Positions 27,398 to 35,596 of a stretch of 55,719 nt of DNA are shown piece by piece; positions within the stretch are counted from its first letter, which is position 1; each line of letters opens with the position of its first letter. The position numbers and the translations under genes are program-made. The stretch is from Streptomyces sp. Ncost-T10-10d (lineage in GTDB: Bacteria; Actinomycetota; Actinomycetes; Streptomycetales; Streptomycetaceae), in NCBI RefSeq assembly GCF_900091955.1, contig NZ_FMDF01000205.1, forward strand, positions 1 through 55,719, written 5' to 3'. The notes below the pieces were generated by a model. That model did not search any database, had not been told where the DNA came from, and saw only the letters and a program-made list of their open reading frames with translations.

Positions 27398-27435
27398 CCG
27401 GGTTCGCCGCAGGCTTCGACCTGCGGCGACCCCGG
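27398..27435. terminator. Second hairpin in the hemQ-doxX gap
   Basis: A 16-position stem (27398-27413 with 27420-27435, one G-U pair) closes a six-base CTTCGA loop. It lies between converging genes, so it can back up the hemQ terminator or stop read-through from the doxX side. I see no gene in the rest of the 351-base gap 27304-27654. Confidence 0.6.
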
Positions 27436-27654
27436 AACCCACAGAGAAGCACGCGGAGCACGGTTCTTCTCCGCGGTGCTGTGGAAGGTGCCGAGCTCGA
27501 ACGGGGCAGCGGTCTCTTCGAGTTGCCGGGAGGCGCATCCCGGAGTGCTCCGCGCGACATCTTCATGCGGGCATCGCGCATACGGCGACGTGCGGGGACT
27601 CGCACTTCCCACCGCCGAGCGTCGGCAGGCCCCGCCTCAACCGAGGCGACGAGG

Positions 27655-28197
27655 CTAGAGGCTCAGCGCGATGACGGTGGCGATGCCGCCGAGGCACAGC
27701 GCGAAGGCGGCTTCACGCCAACCACCCTTTCCCCAGCGGAAGGGCCGGTCGAGAGCGAGCCGTCCGGGGCCGATGGCGGCGATGGCAAGTGCGACGACCG
27801 CGATGCACAGGTTGTACTCCATGCCACCCTGTGTTTCCCATAGACCGTGTGCCGCGGTGACGGTCACCATGGCGTTGATCATCACGCCGATCAGGGCAGC
27901 CGCCGCCAGTGGCGTGAACAGTCCCAGAGCCAGACCGATGCCTCCCAGGAGCTCGGAGCCACCGCAGATGGCGGCGTAGACAGTCCCGGGGTGGTAGCCC
28001 AGTGCGGCGAACCCCTTGCCCGTGGCGGTGAGGCCGTCACCACCGAATATTCCGAAGAGTTTCTGACTGCCGTGTCCGGCCATCAGCAGGCCGAACGTGA
28101 TCCTGATGAGAAGCAGCCCGCAGTCGCCGGCGGACACTGCCGGCCGGGCCGAGGCGTCGGCCGCAGGCTCCGGTGAGGCGCGTAGCCGCTCAACCAT
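27655..28197 (-). CDS. DoxX family membrane protein
   Basis: A 180-residue protein with four hydrophobic segments: LLLIRITFGLLMAGHGSQKL, VYAAICGGSELLGGIGLALG, AAAALIGVMINAMVTVTAAH and YNLCIAVVALAIAAIGPGRL. The GHGSQKLFG and GGSELLGGIGLALGLFTPLAA motifs are typical of DoxX/DoxD-like proteins. Related actinobacterial DoxX proteins help detoxify thiol and oxidative stress, but this one's role is not shown. ATG 28197 is chosen because of GTGAAG just upstream; a GTG nine bases earlier is an alternative. It is monocistronic, with an AT-rich leader. Confidence 0.85.
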   Translation of the reverse strand: MVERLRASPEPAADASARPAVSAGDCGLLLIRITFGLLMAGHGSQKLFGIFGGDGLTATGKGFAALGYHPGTVYAAICGGSELLGGIGLALGLFTPLAAAALIGVMINAMVTVTAAHGLWETQGGMEYNLCIAVVALAIAAIGPGRLALDRPFRWGKGGWREAAFALCLGGIATVIALSL

Positions 28198-28654
28198 GTT
28201 CTTCACCGGGGGCTCTCTTCTGCTCCGAGGTCCCGGGGCGGTGCCGACCGACCACCAGGGAAACGGCAGGGCGGGTTGTTCAGCCACTATGGCGTTTGCA
28301 AGGGCATGCTGTGGACGGAAGACCGTGACGTTGCCGGGACGCGGTCGCAACAGGAAGTCCGCTGGACTCTCGCCACCGTTCTCGCATCAGTCCGGTCAGG
28401 GCGCTGGTCATTTTCGTTATGAAATGTGAAATATGTGACGTCGGCTGGTCAATTTTCATCATTACTCCTTTGCTCCTCTGACGCCGAGCCTGCGACGGGG
28501 GAGGGCATGAGTTACCTCCGGGAGAAGGTGACAACCGACTGCACCGGCTGCGATGCGGGGACATCGGCCCGTCCTGGTGTCGGCCCGCCGTGCCGCTGCT
28601 GTCCCTGCTTTTCAACGGTGGGTTCCGTGAGAGAAATTGACTCTCCGGCAGCGA
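28198..28654. other. Gap with AT-rich leader, no convincing gene
   Basis: This 457-base gap separates doxX from the second TIGR04222 gene, both leftward. The stretch about 28404-28480 is clearly AT-rich, with repeats of ATTTCACAT and TGAAAT, and likely carries the doxX promoter. A leftward ATG at 28459 with AAGGAG upstream opens a 60-codon frame, but its codon use is not Streptomyces-like. A rightward Cys-rich frame from 28507 runs antisense into the next gene. I do not call either as a gene. Confidence 0.4.
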
Positions 28655-29449
28655 TCAGCTGGACGGACGGCGGACTCCGAGCGCGGACCGCAGGGCCGGA
28701 TCGTCAACGGCGCGCACACCCCGTACCGCAATCGCCGCCAGGAGGCCATGGTTCTTTGCCGCCGCCGGGATCTCGTTCGCGGCAAGCAGTCGCTGCCCGG
28801 CTGGCGAGGCCCAGCAGCTGTACGGGTGGATCTCCATCCGGGCGATGATCAGGCAGCCCAGCGTCAGCGCGAGCGGCAGCCCGAACCAGACGAGCAGCGG
28901 GACCACCGGACCGTCGGTGCCGCGCTCATGACCGGGCGTCAGCAGTGCGGCAGCGCCCATCGCGACCACCAGCAGAGCCGCGCCGCGCACCGCCCGGACC
29001 GCGGCGGCGATATCGGTTCCGGCGCCACCGGGGACGGCCAGGCCCGCGGTGACGAGCCGGTCGGCCAGGGCGCGCACGGTTTCGGCAGCCGCCGCGGCCC
29101 TCCGGACCGGCGGTATGGGGGACCGGCCCCGCGGACCGATGGCACGGATCACCGCGCGTTCCATCTCGTCCCGGCCCTCCGGGTCGACGACCGTCGCCCA
29201 CCCGGTGTGGGCGAGCAGCAGCCGCCGCCGCAGATGCATGGTGACCAGTGCCAGATCGACCACCCGGTGCGGGCCGCCGGCCAGGAACGCGGTCTCGTAC
29301 AGGGTCAGTTCAGGACCGTCCGGCCCCTTCCGTGCGGAATCCGCGGATGCGTCGTGCAGCAGCCCCGTGCGGGCGGCGACGATACAGAGCCCGATGCACG
29401 AGATGGCTGCCGCACCCCATGCGACCAGCAGAAACAGTAACCAGAGCAT
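28655..29449 (-). CDS. TIGR04222-type membrane protein without Cys tail
   Basis: A 264-residue protein. An N-terminal helix (MLWLLFLLVAWGAAAISCIG) precedes the domain TLYETAFLAGGPHRVVDLAL, then a cytoplasmic helical region and two further hydrophobic helices (AVRGAALLVVAMGAAALLTP and PLLVWFGLPLALTLGCLIIA). It ends ALGVRRPSS. The ETAFLAGGP..VVD motif matches FEVAFLNGGPGRVVD in the gene upstream, so the two are paralogues. It lacks the Gly/Ser/Cys tail that the paralogue has. It is third in the leftward DUF692 operon, 97 bases after its paralogue. Function unknown; a scaffold or partner for the tailed paralogue is possible. Confidence 0.8.
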   Translation of the reverse strand: MLWLLFLLVAWGAAAISCIGLCIVAARTGLLHDASADSARKGPDGPELTLYETAFLAGGPHRVVDLALVTMHLRRRLLLAHTGWATVVDPEGRDEMERAVIRAIGPRGRSPIPPVRRAAAAAETVRALADRLVTAGLAVPGGAGTDIAAAVRAVRGAALLVVAMGAAALLTPGHERGTDGPVVPLLVWFGLPLALTLGCLIIARMEIHPYSCWASPAGQRLLAANEIPAAAKNHGLLAAIAVRGVRAVDDPALRSALGVRRPSS

Positions 29450-29546
29450 GGCGGATTTCTATGCGGGACGGGCGTGGGACGCCAGGGCCTGTTCATCATA
29501 TGGACGGTTCGGCGGCGTGGGCCGAGGAGCGGGACGCCGCCGTCGC

Positions 29547-30584
29547 TCATGAGCTGCTGCCACAACTGGACCCGCCTCCGCAGCTGGAACCGCTGCTGCT
29601 GGAGCAACTGGAGCCGCTCGACCCGCCGTAGCCGGACCCTGAGCTGCAACTGGACCCGGAACCACAGCTCGACCCCGAACTGCACCCGCCGCCGCCTCCG
29701 CTGCTGCCGCCGTCATTGGCGCTTCCGCAGCTGCCGTTGCCGGGGCCCGTACCGGCGCACCACACCGCCGGTGCGACGAACATGCCGGAGGAGTCCGAGG
29801 ACGAGCGCGAGCCCGGGTGCAGGTGCCGTCCCGCCGGGCGCATCCGGGCCGCCGCGATCAGCTGCGTCTGCAGTACGGGATCGGGGAGGGCCCGCAGTCC
29901 GTGCGTGGCCACCAGATGCGCCGGGTGCGGGTTGTACGCATGGGCGGTGCGGTACGCCTCGGCGGCCCGGCGCCCCGCCTTGGTCACCCGCCCCCGGGCG
30001 ATGGCGGTGCAGACGAAGCCGATCGGGAAGCCGACCAGCAGGAAGGGGAGGACTTTGAAGACGAACGGTACGGAGAAGTCCACGTCGGCCGCGTATTCGT
30101 CCGTGGACTGCACAGCCGTCATCACGACCGTGAGCGGGATGGCCAGTACACAGACCAGCCCTTGCGCGATCCCCCAGCGGCGCCATGTACGGCTCGTCGT
30201 GGGCGAGGCCAGCAGACCGCGGGCCGCGAGCCCGTCGCCGATCTCCTGCACCGCGGGGTGTCGCATCACCGCGTCGCGCAGGGTGTGCAGCGCGCCGCTG
30301 GGTGCCACGGCGTGTTCCTGTAGCACCGCACGCTCCACCGGGTCACCGGCCTCCATCTGCTGGACGGCGACGATGCCGGGACCGCCGATGGCGATCCGCC
30401 CGTCCGTCTGCATAGCGGTGAGCGCGGTGTCCACCACCCTGCCCGGACCACCGTTCAGGAAAGCGACTTCGAAGAGGTCGTGGGCGGGGCCGTCGGACCC
30501 GCCACGGGCACGGGCGAGCCCCACGATCAGGAGGACCGACGAGACCACGATGCCGAGATCCACCAGCACTGCGAGGGTGTTCAT
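29547..30584 (-). CDS. TIGR04222-type membrane protein with Gly/Ser/Cys-rich C-terminal tail, possible substrate of the DUF692 enzyme
   Basis: A 345-residue protein. The order is an N-terminal membrane helix (VLVDLGIVVSSVLLIVGLA), the FEVAFLNGGPGRVVDTALTA motif, a helical domain, two hydrophobic helices (about 150-205), a basic region, and from about residue 275 a 71-residue low-complexity tail. The tail is almost only Gly, Ser and eight Cys, six of them in GGC or SSC settings (for example GSCSSSSGSSCGGGSSCGSS-like repeats). TIGR04222 proteins are known for such tails. ATG 30584 has GGAAGG 8 bases upstream and lies five bases past the DUF692 gene's stop, so the two are tightly coupled. I infer that the tail is a post-translational modification substrate. 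Confidence 0.82.
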   Translation of the reverse strand: MNTLAVLVDLGIVVSSVLLIVGLARARGGSDGPAHDLFEVAFLNGGPGRVVDTALTAMQTDGRIAIGGPGIVAVQQMEAGDPVERAVLQEHAVAPSGALHTLRDAVMRHPAVQEIGDGLAARGLLASPTTSRTWRRWGIAQGLVCVLAIPLTVVMTAVQSTDEYAADVDFSVPFVFKVLPFLLVGFPIGFVCTAIARGRVTKAGRRAAEAYRTAHAYNPHPAHLVATHGLRALPDPVLQTQLIAAARMRPAGRHLHPGSRSSSDSSGMFVAPAVWCAGTGPGNGSCGSANDGGSSGGGGGCSSGSSCGSGSSCSSGSGYGGSSGSSCSSSSGSSCGGGSSCGSSS

Positions 30585-30589
30585 GCCGA

Positions 30590-31896
30590 TCACCTTCCGA
30601 CCAGGGCCGCGCGGGCCGCTCGTACCAGCCGGGTGGAGCGGCGCGGCGGTCGCGCCGCGGCCCGGTCCTGCCACCAGTGGGTCAGCCGGCGCCGGGCCGC
30701 GTCGTCGGTGGGCCGGCCGGCGATCAGCAGCTGCTCGGCGAAGTCCAGCGCGTCGCGCCGGTAGCCGGCGGACATGGGGCGGGTCCGGGCGTAGGCGAGG
30801 AAGGCGTCCCGGTAGCCGGCGCCCAGAATCTCCGGCAGCTCGGGTGCCACCTTGGCGACGACCCCGGCCCGTTTGGCGGCCAGGGCACGGCTCTGGATCC
30901 CGAGACGCCGGTGGTCGAAGCCCTGCGGGGCGGGGTGCCCGCGACGAGGGCGGAGAGCAACGCGGTCTGCGCGACCGCGACCCGGTCGCGCACGGATTCC
31001 GGGGACGGACCGGCGGTCCGGGCCGATCGCGATACGGATGTCCCGGCGTGCGCCGACGCACCGGCACCGAGGGCAGCCGCCCGGTCCAGTGTGGCGCGGA
31101 TCGTGATCAGTTCGCCCGCCAGCTCCTCGGCCGGCGGGAAGTCGTCGTCCCGTTCCAGAAGTACGCCGGGCGGGTCGACCCGGGAGCGCAGTTCGGCGAG
31201 GACATCGAGCACGGGCTCGGTGACCGGGTGGGCGTGGGTGTCGTGCCAGACACCGTCCTTCTGGACACCGCCCGCCACATGTACGTACGCGATGGCCTCC
31301 ACCGGCAGCTCGTCGAGTGCGGTCGCCGGGTCCTCGCCGCGGTTGACGTGGTTGGTGTGCAGATTGGCGACATCGATCAGCAGCCGGACGCCGGTTCGCT
31401 CGACCAGCTCCGCGAGGAACTGCCCTTCGGTCAGCTCCTCGTCGGGCCAGGAGATCAACGCCGCGATGTTCTCCAGTGCCAGTGGCACCGGCAGCGAGTC
31501 CTGCGCGATCCGTACGTTCTCGCACAGCACGTCCAGCGCGTCCCAGGTCCGCGGCACGGGCAGCAGATGCCCCGCTTCCAGCCCCGGCGAAGCGGTACGC
31601 GGCCCCCCGGCCCGTACGAACGCGATGTGCTCGGTGACCAGCGGCGTGGAGAGCAGCTCGGCCCGGGCCGCGAGATCCGCGAGCCGACCCGCGTCGGGGC
31701 GCTCGGCTCCGCCGAGGCCGAGCGAGACGCCGTGCGGTACGACGGTGACACCGCGTGCCCTGAGCCGCACCAGCGAATCGGGCAGATGGTCGGTGCAGAT
31801 GTTCTCCGCGACCGCCTCCACCCAGTCGATCCCCGCCAGTGCCTCGACGGAGTCCGCGATCTCCGGCCTCCAGCCGATGCCGATTCCCAGCTTCAT
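30590..31896 (-). CDS. DUF692 multinuclear iron-dependent oxidative enzyme (MNIO) with RiPP-partner-like C-terminal domain; apparent frameshift
   Basis: Joined across one missing base, this gene encodes about 435 residues. Residues 1 to about 285 are a DUF692 TIM barrel with the iron-ligand motifs in place: TVVPHGVSLGLGG (His55), VTEHIAF, LALENIAAL, LLIDVANLHTNHVN, AYVHVAGGVQ, WHDTHAHPVTEPV and LLERDDDFPP. Characterised relatives (MbnB, TglH, ChrH) oxidise peptide cysteines. Residues from about 310 (GFDHRRLGIQSRALAAKRAG... RDAFLAYARTRP) resemble the DUF2063/MbnC-type partner that presents the peptide. The frame changes at 30927-30935, where GGGG-C-GGGG needs one more G. Without it the protein runs into an unrelated tail to 30724. 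The ATG at 31896 has GGAGGAGGGGG upstream. It is first in the operon with the Cys-tailed protein. Confidence 0.82.
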
Positions 31897-31925
31897 GTCG
31901 TCCCCCTCCTCCACCCCGTGCAGGG

Positions 31926-32189
31926 CTAATGGCCCCGGCGGGCGGCGGTGAATCCGAAGAGGGTGACGTTCAGAGGTTGATTTGAGGTTCCCGGTCCGGG
32001 GTGGTCAGGGCATCGGCATCGTGGAGGGCCGCGAGGTGAACGACATGTCCCGGTCGGCTCCGCCGGCACCGGCACCGGCGGTACGGCTGTGCCGGCCGGA
32101 GCGGGCGGCCTGTCGGGCCGACCGAGCGCGCCGAGCGTGGCGACGAGCGCCGCGATGACGAGAGCCGTTCCGTTGATGTGTCGCAACAA
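31926..32189 (-). CDS. Possible small membrane or secreted protein, doubtful 3' half
   Basis: A TTG (32189 or 32186) after GGGAGAG opens LLRHINGTALVIAALVATLG, a plausible membrane or signal helix followed by a Pro-rich stretch. Streptomyces-like codon use stops near 32050. From there the neighbouring frame (ending MSFTSRPSTMPMP at 32005) looks more like coding sequence, so the gene may be frameshifted and shorter. It lies in the otherwise empty gap 31897-32314, upstream of the DUF692 operon on the same strand. I do not recognise it. Confidence 0.3.
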   Translation of the reverse strand: MLRHINGTALVIAALVATLGALGRPDRPPAPAGTAVPPVPVPAEPTGTCRSPRGPPRCRCPDHPGPGTSNQPLNVTLFGFTAARRGH

Positions 32190-32314
32190 GGTCTCTCCCG
32201 GGCCGGGGCATGACGGCGACGAATACTGCCGGTACGGCAGTACCGGGAGGTACGTATCACCGCACCGGATGTTCAACGCGCCCCGCGGACAAGGGGGAGC
32301 GGCCCCGCTCCCGC

Positions 32315-33073
32315 TCAGCCGCGCAGCGCGGGATGGTCGGCGACCACGGTGCACGACCCCGGTGCGATCTCGGTGAACCCGGCGTCACGCACCACCGGAA
32401 GCCCGCTCACCGTGAGTTCCTGCCAGCGGCCCGCCTCCGGAGTGGCGACCGACAGCGGGAAGCCCGCCTCGCGCCACGCCTTGCGCTCCGTCTCCGACAG
32501 CTCCCACCAGGCGAGCTGCGCACCGTGCCCGGCCTGCGCCATCGCCTTGCCCGCCGACATGTCCAGGTCCGGGTTCAGCCACAGCACCGGACCCGCGGTG
32601 TCGGGCGCGGCCGGCGGCTCGGGGTCGTCCAGATCCGTCCCCGAGACCTGGAGCTTCGCCAGCTCCTTCGGCCAGCCGTCCAGAGGCACGGGCGGGAAGA
32701 CCCGTACCTCGGCGTTCTCGCCGGTGACCGTGATACCGGGCAGCGCGGACGCCTTGCGCCACTCCGCGCCGCGCGCCCGGCGCACCACCTTGCGGATCCG
32801 GGCGTCCTGCCAGTCCCGCATCGCCTGCGCCCACTCGCCCTCGTCGGCCGACCGCTCGTCGGAGAGCATCACGAGCACAGCGCGGGCGGCGGTCCGCAGC
32901 GCGTCGGTACGGGCCGGGGGAGCCGTCTTCTCGATGTGCACGACCAGCGGCAGCACGTACTGCCGGGCCTCGTCGCGGCGCGTCCGCTCGGACCTGAACG
33001 GGCTGTCCGCCGCGGGGGAGTAGGACGTGGCCGGGGATTCGGACGGGGATACGGGGGTGTCGTTGTCGCTCAC
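32315..33073 (-). CDS. Peptidyl-tRNA hydrolase II (PTH2) domain protein
   Basis: A 252-residue protein with a disordered Ser/Pro-rich N-terminus and an N-terminal region of unknown role. A PTH2-type C-terminal half starts near LWLNPDLDMSAGKAMAQAGH, where the D..MSAGK..AQ..H pattern is the PTH2 signature. PTH2 enzymes release peptides from stalled peptidyl-tRNA; bacteria normally use the unrelated Pth1, so the true substrate here is open. The GTG at 33073 is the first start compatible with the Streptomyces N-terminus. It is divergent from the AIM24 gene with 72 bases between them. Confidence 0.8.
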   Translation of the reverse strand: MSDNDTPVSPSESPATSYSPAADSPFRSERTRRDEARQYVLPLVVHIEKTAPPARTDALRTAARAVLVMLSDERSADEGEWAQAMRDWQDARIRKVVRRARGAEWRKASALPGITVTGENAEVRVFPPVPLDGWPKELAKLQVSGTDLDDPEPPAAPDTAGPVLWLNPDLDMSAGKAMAQAGHGAQLAWWELSETERKAWREAGFPLSVATPEAGRWQELTVSGLPVVRDAGFTEIAPGSCTVVADHPALRG

Positions 33074-33145
33074 TCGGCCCAGTCTGCCAGCCGCCCGAGA
33101 AACGCTTCTTGGCGGAATGAATCGCTCCGGGTGAGGATGCCCCGC

Positions 33146-33823
33146 ATGAAGAGCGATCTCTTTTCCAGTGAGAACATGGCGCAGCAGGCAACCGCCCCCG
33201 GCATGACCCTGCAGAACGCCAAATCCATCAAGTACGCCGTCAACGGCGAGATGCACGCCCGTCAGGGATCGATGATCGCCTTCCGCGGTGATCTGCAGTT
33301 CGAGCGCAAGGGCCAGGGCCTCGGTGGCATGCTCAAGCGCGCCGTCACCGGTGAAGGGCTGCCGCTGATGGCGGTCCGCGGCCAGGGCGAGGCCTGGTTC
33401 GCGCACGAGGCCGCCAACTGCTTCATCGTGGACATGGAGCAGGGCGACGTCCTCACCATCAACGGCCGCAACGTGCTCTGTTTCGACGCCACGCTCTCCT
33501 ACGAGATCAAGACCGTGAAGGGCGCCGGGATGACCGGCGGCGGCATCTTCAACAGCGTCTTCACCGGATACGGCAAGCTCGGCCTGATGTGTGAGGGCCA
33601 CCCCATCGTGATACCCGTCACGCCCCAGCAGCCGGTGTGCGTCGACACGGACGCGGTGGTCGGCTGGAGCGCCAACCTGACCACATCGCTGCACCGCTCG
33701 CAGAGCTTCGGCTCCATGATGCGCGGCGGGTCCGGAGAGGCCGTCCAACTGCGTCTGGACGGGGAGGGATTCGTGATCGTACGGCCCAGCGAGCTCAAGC
33801 CCGAGAAGGCGTCGGCCAACTGA
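33146..33823 (+). CDS. AIM24 family protein
   Basis: A 225-residue soluble protein with the AIM24/DUF124 beta-sandwich pattern: VNGEMHARQGSMIAFRGDLQ, GEGLPLMAVRGQGEAWFAHE, MEQGDVLTINGRNVLCFDAT and TGYGKLGLMCEGHPIVIPVT. The family includes yeast Aim24 and many bacterial proteins, often in groups; no enzymatic activity is established. ATG 33146 has GTGAGG upstream; an ATG nine bases earlier is possible. It overlaps the start of the ABC ATPase gene, so they are probably translated together. Confidence 0.88.
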   Translation: MKSDLFSSENMAQQATAPGMTLQNAKSIKYAVNGEMHARQGSMIAFRGDLQFERKGQGLGGMLKRAVTGEGLPLMAVRGQGEAWFAHEAANCFIVDMEQGDVLTINGRNVLCFDATLSYEIKTVKGAGMTGGGIFNSVFTGYGKLGLMCEGHPIVIPVTPQQPVCVDTDAVVGWSANLTTSLHRSQSFGSMMRGGSGEAVQLRLDGEGFVIVRPSELKPEKASAN

Positions 33824-34716
33824 ACCTGAGCGGGGTGGGCCGTCGGTACGGCCTCGGCGGACCATGGGTCCTGCGCGGGGTCGACCTCGACCTGCCCTCG
33901 CACACCCTGATCCGCATCGAGGGTGCCAACGGCACCGGCAAGTCGACGCTGCTGAGGCTGCTCGCCGGGATCGACGCCCCGACGGAGGGCCGGATCACCG
34001 GCCGCAGGCCCCGTACGGCGTACGTGCCCGAGCGCTTCACGGCCGCGCTGCCGTTCACCGCGGCCGGGTACCTGGTCCACCTCGGCCGGGTCCACGGCCT
34101 GCGGACCTCCGAGGCGGCGGACCGGGCGCAGTCGTGGCTCGCCCGTTTCGGGGCCGCCGGCCATGCCCGTACACCTCTTCCGGAACTCTCCAAAGGGACC
34201 AGCCAGAAGGTCGCCGTCGCCCAGGCGCTCCTCGCCGAACCGGAGCTGCTGGTCCTGGACGAGGCATGGACCGGCCTGGACGCCGCGGCCCGCGACGAGC
34301 TGGACCGGGCCGTGGCCGAGCGGGTCGCGGCGGGCTCCACCGTCGTCTTCGTCGACCACGACCCACGCCGGCTCGCCGGGGCGGTCGACGCCGCGTTCCG
34401 GGTCGAGGGGCACGGGCTCGCCGCCGTACCCATGACGCGAGCCGAGGGGACCGGGCCGCAGGTACGCATCGAGGCGGCGGGCCCACCGGGCGCGGCACTC
34501 CCCGCCGGGCTGCCTGGTACGCCCGAGCGCACGCCCGCGGCAGACGGGGCCGTACGGCTCACCGTCGCGGCCACGCACTCCGACGCGCTGCTGCGCGCCC
34601 TGCTCGCCGCGCGCCCGCCCTGGCACATCCGACACCTGACGACCACCCCCGGCGCCGCTACGGGGCCGGAGGCCGCTCCGGCCCCCGGTGCCCGCTCGAC
34701 CCCCGAGGCACCATGA
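33820..34716 (+). CDS. ABC transporter ATP-binding protein
   Basis: A protein of about 298 residues with Walker A GANGTGKSTLLRLL, Walker B ELLVLDEAW and a signature-like LPELSKGTSQKVAVAQAL (LSKGT in place of LSGGQ). A C-terminal extension of about 90 residues is Ala/Pro-rich. It should power the membrane protein encoded next. The start is uncertain. The family N-terminus NLSGVGRRYG begins at a CTG (33820) overlapping the AIM24 stop as CTGA, with GAGAAGG upstream; the first conventional start is GTG 33835. It overlaps the permease gene by ATGA (34713-34716). Confidence 0.85.
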   Translation: MNLSGVGRRYGLGGPWVLRGVDLDLPSHTLIRIEGANGTGKSTLLRLLAGIDAPTEGRITGRRPRTAYVPERFTAALPFTAAGYLVHLGRVHGLRTSEAADRAQSWLARFGAAGHARTPLPELSKGTSQKVAVAQALLAEPELLVLDEAWTGLDAAARDELDRAVAERVAAGSTVVFVDHDPRRLAGAVDAAFRVEGHGLAAVPMTRAEGTGPQVRIEAAGPPGAALPAGLPGTPERTPAADGAVRLTVAATHSDALLRALLAARPPWHIRHLTTTPGAATGPEAAPAPGARSTPEAP

Positions 34717-35381
34717 CCGCCCTCCTCCGCTACCAGACCGCCCTGCTGATCCGCTCCCAGCGCTGGCTCGCCCCCGTTCTGCTGTACGCGGCCTTCCTCG
34801 GCATCGGCGTGCAGTCGGGGCAGCCCGTCCTCGACTCGCTCGGATACGCCGCCGCCGGGCTCCTGCCCGTCACCGCCTGGCTCGTACAGCTCTGTGTCGA
34901 CCAGGAGCCGCCCGCCGCCCGGACCGTCACCGCCGCGGTGGCGGGATCGCCGCGGGTCCATCTGGCGTCGCTGCTCGCCGCGCTGGGGTGCGCCGGGCTG
35001 CTGGGCGCGGTCGCCACTTCGATCGTGCTGCTGATCAGCAAGCCTGTCAGCGCGGACAACGCCGTCCGGGTGCCGCTGCTGCCCGCGGGGCTCGCCGGAC
35101 TGCTCGCCGCCGTCTGCTGCGTGCTGCTGGGGGCGGCCGTCGGTGCGCTGTGCACCCGGCCGCTGCTGCACCGGCGCGGCTGGTCCGTCGCCACCACCGT
35201 GCTCGCCGCACTGCTGGCCCTGGTGACCAGCGGCTCGCCCGCGAACCACGCCGTGACGGGCCTGGTCACCGGCTCGCAGACCGGCACGGTGCACGTGCCG
35301 CTCCTGCCGCTCGTCGCAGCCGCCGCGATCGCAGCGGCGGTGGCCGCGCTCACCTGCAGGCTCACTTCGCTGCGCGGCTGA
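34713..35381 (+). CDS. ABC transporter membrane protein
   Basis: A 222-residue protein with about six hydrophobic segments, for example LAPVLLYAAFLGIGVQSGQP, LAALGCAGLLGAVATSIVLL, AGLLAAVCCVLLGAAVGALC and LPLVAAAAIAAAVAALTCRL. It has no domain I recognise beyond the ABC-2-like pattern, but its ATGA overlap with the ATPase gene makes it that protein's partner. The exported substrate is unknown. Confidence 0.75.
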   Translation: MTALLRYQTALLIRSQRWLAPVLLYAAFLGIGVQSGQPVLDSLGYAAAGLLPVTAWLVQLCVDQEPPAARTVTAAVAGSPRVHLASLLAALGCAGLLGAVATSIVLLISKPVSADNAVRVPLLPAGLAGLLAAVCCVLLGAAVGALCTRPLLHRRGWSVATTVLAALLALVTSGSPANHAVTGLVTGSQTGTVHVPLLPLVAAAAIAAAVAALTCRLTSLRG

Positions 35382-35395
35382 GTAGGCTCCTGCGC

Positions 35396-35596
35396 ATGGA
35401 TGAGCGCAATGGCGTACGCGTGGACGAGTCGTACTGCAAAACGCCTGCCGTGGCCCCCGCACCCGCCGCGGGACCTCCGTACGCCGAGTGCGTGCTGTGC
35501 CGGAAGCCGACCGAGTACCCGGAGTCGGTCAAGGGCGTCACGCTCTGCCCGGTCTGCGAATGGCAGGAGGCCCAGCGCACGGCGTGCTCCGGCTAG
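35396..35596 (+). CDS. Small zinc-ribbon-like protein
   Basis: A 66-residue protein with two CxxC pairs (Cys32/Cys35 and Cys51/Cys54), plus Cys14 and Cys64. The pairs lie in PPYAECVLCRKPTEYPES and GVTLCPVCEWQEA, a classic four-Cys zinc site. It starts 15 bases after the ABC membrane protein and overlaps the stop region of the leftward deacetylase gene. The role is unknown; many such Streptomyces miniproteins exist. Confidence 0.7.
   Translation: MDERNGVRVDESYCKTPAVAPAPAAGPPYAECVLCRKPTEYPESVKGVTLCPVCEWQEAQRTACSG

Noticed and set aside
27398..27435. tRNA gene suggested by GGTTCG and a cloverleaf-like hairpin
   Set aside because: Only one long hairpin forms; there is no anticodon arm or acceptor stem. 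It fits a terminator.
28280..28459. Leftward 60-codon frame with AAGGAG before ATG
   Set aside because: Good ribosome site but low third-position GC and no recognisable features; more likely doxX leader sequence.
28507..28848. Small Cys-rich frame on the plus strand (DCTGCD, PCRCCPC) with a GGGGGAGG site
   Set aside because: It looked like a possible precursor peptide near the DUF692 operon, but it runs antisense into the TIGR04222 gene, its codon use is weak, and it lies on the opposite strand from the operon.
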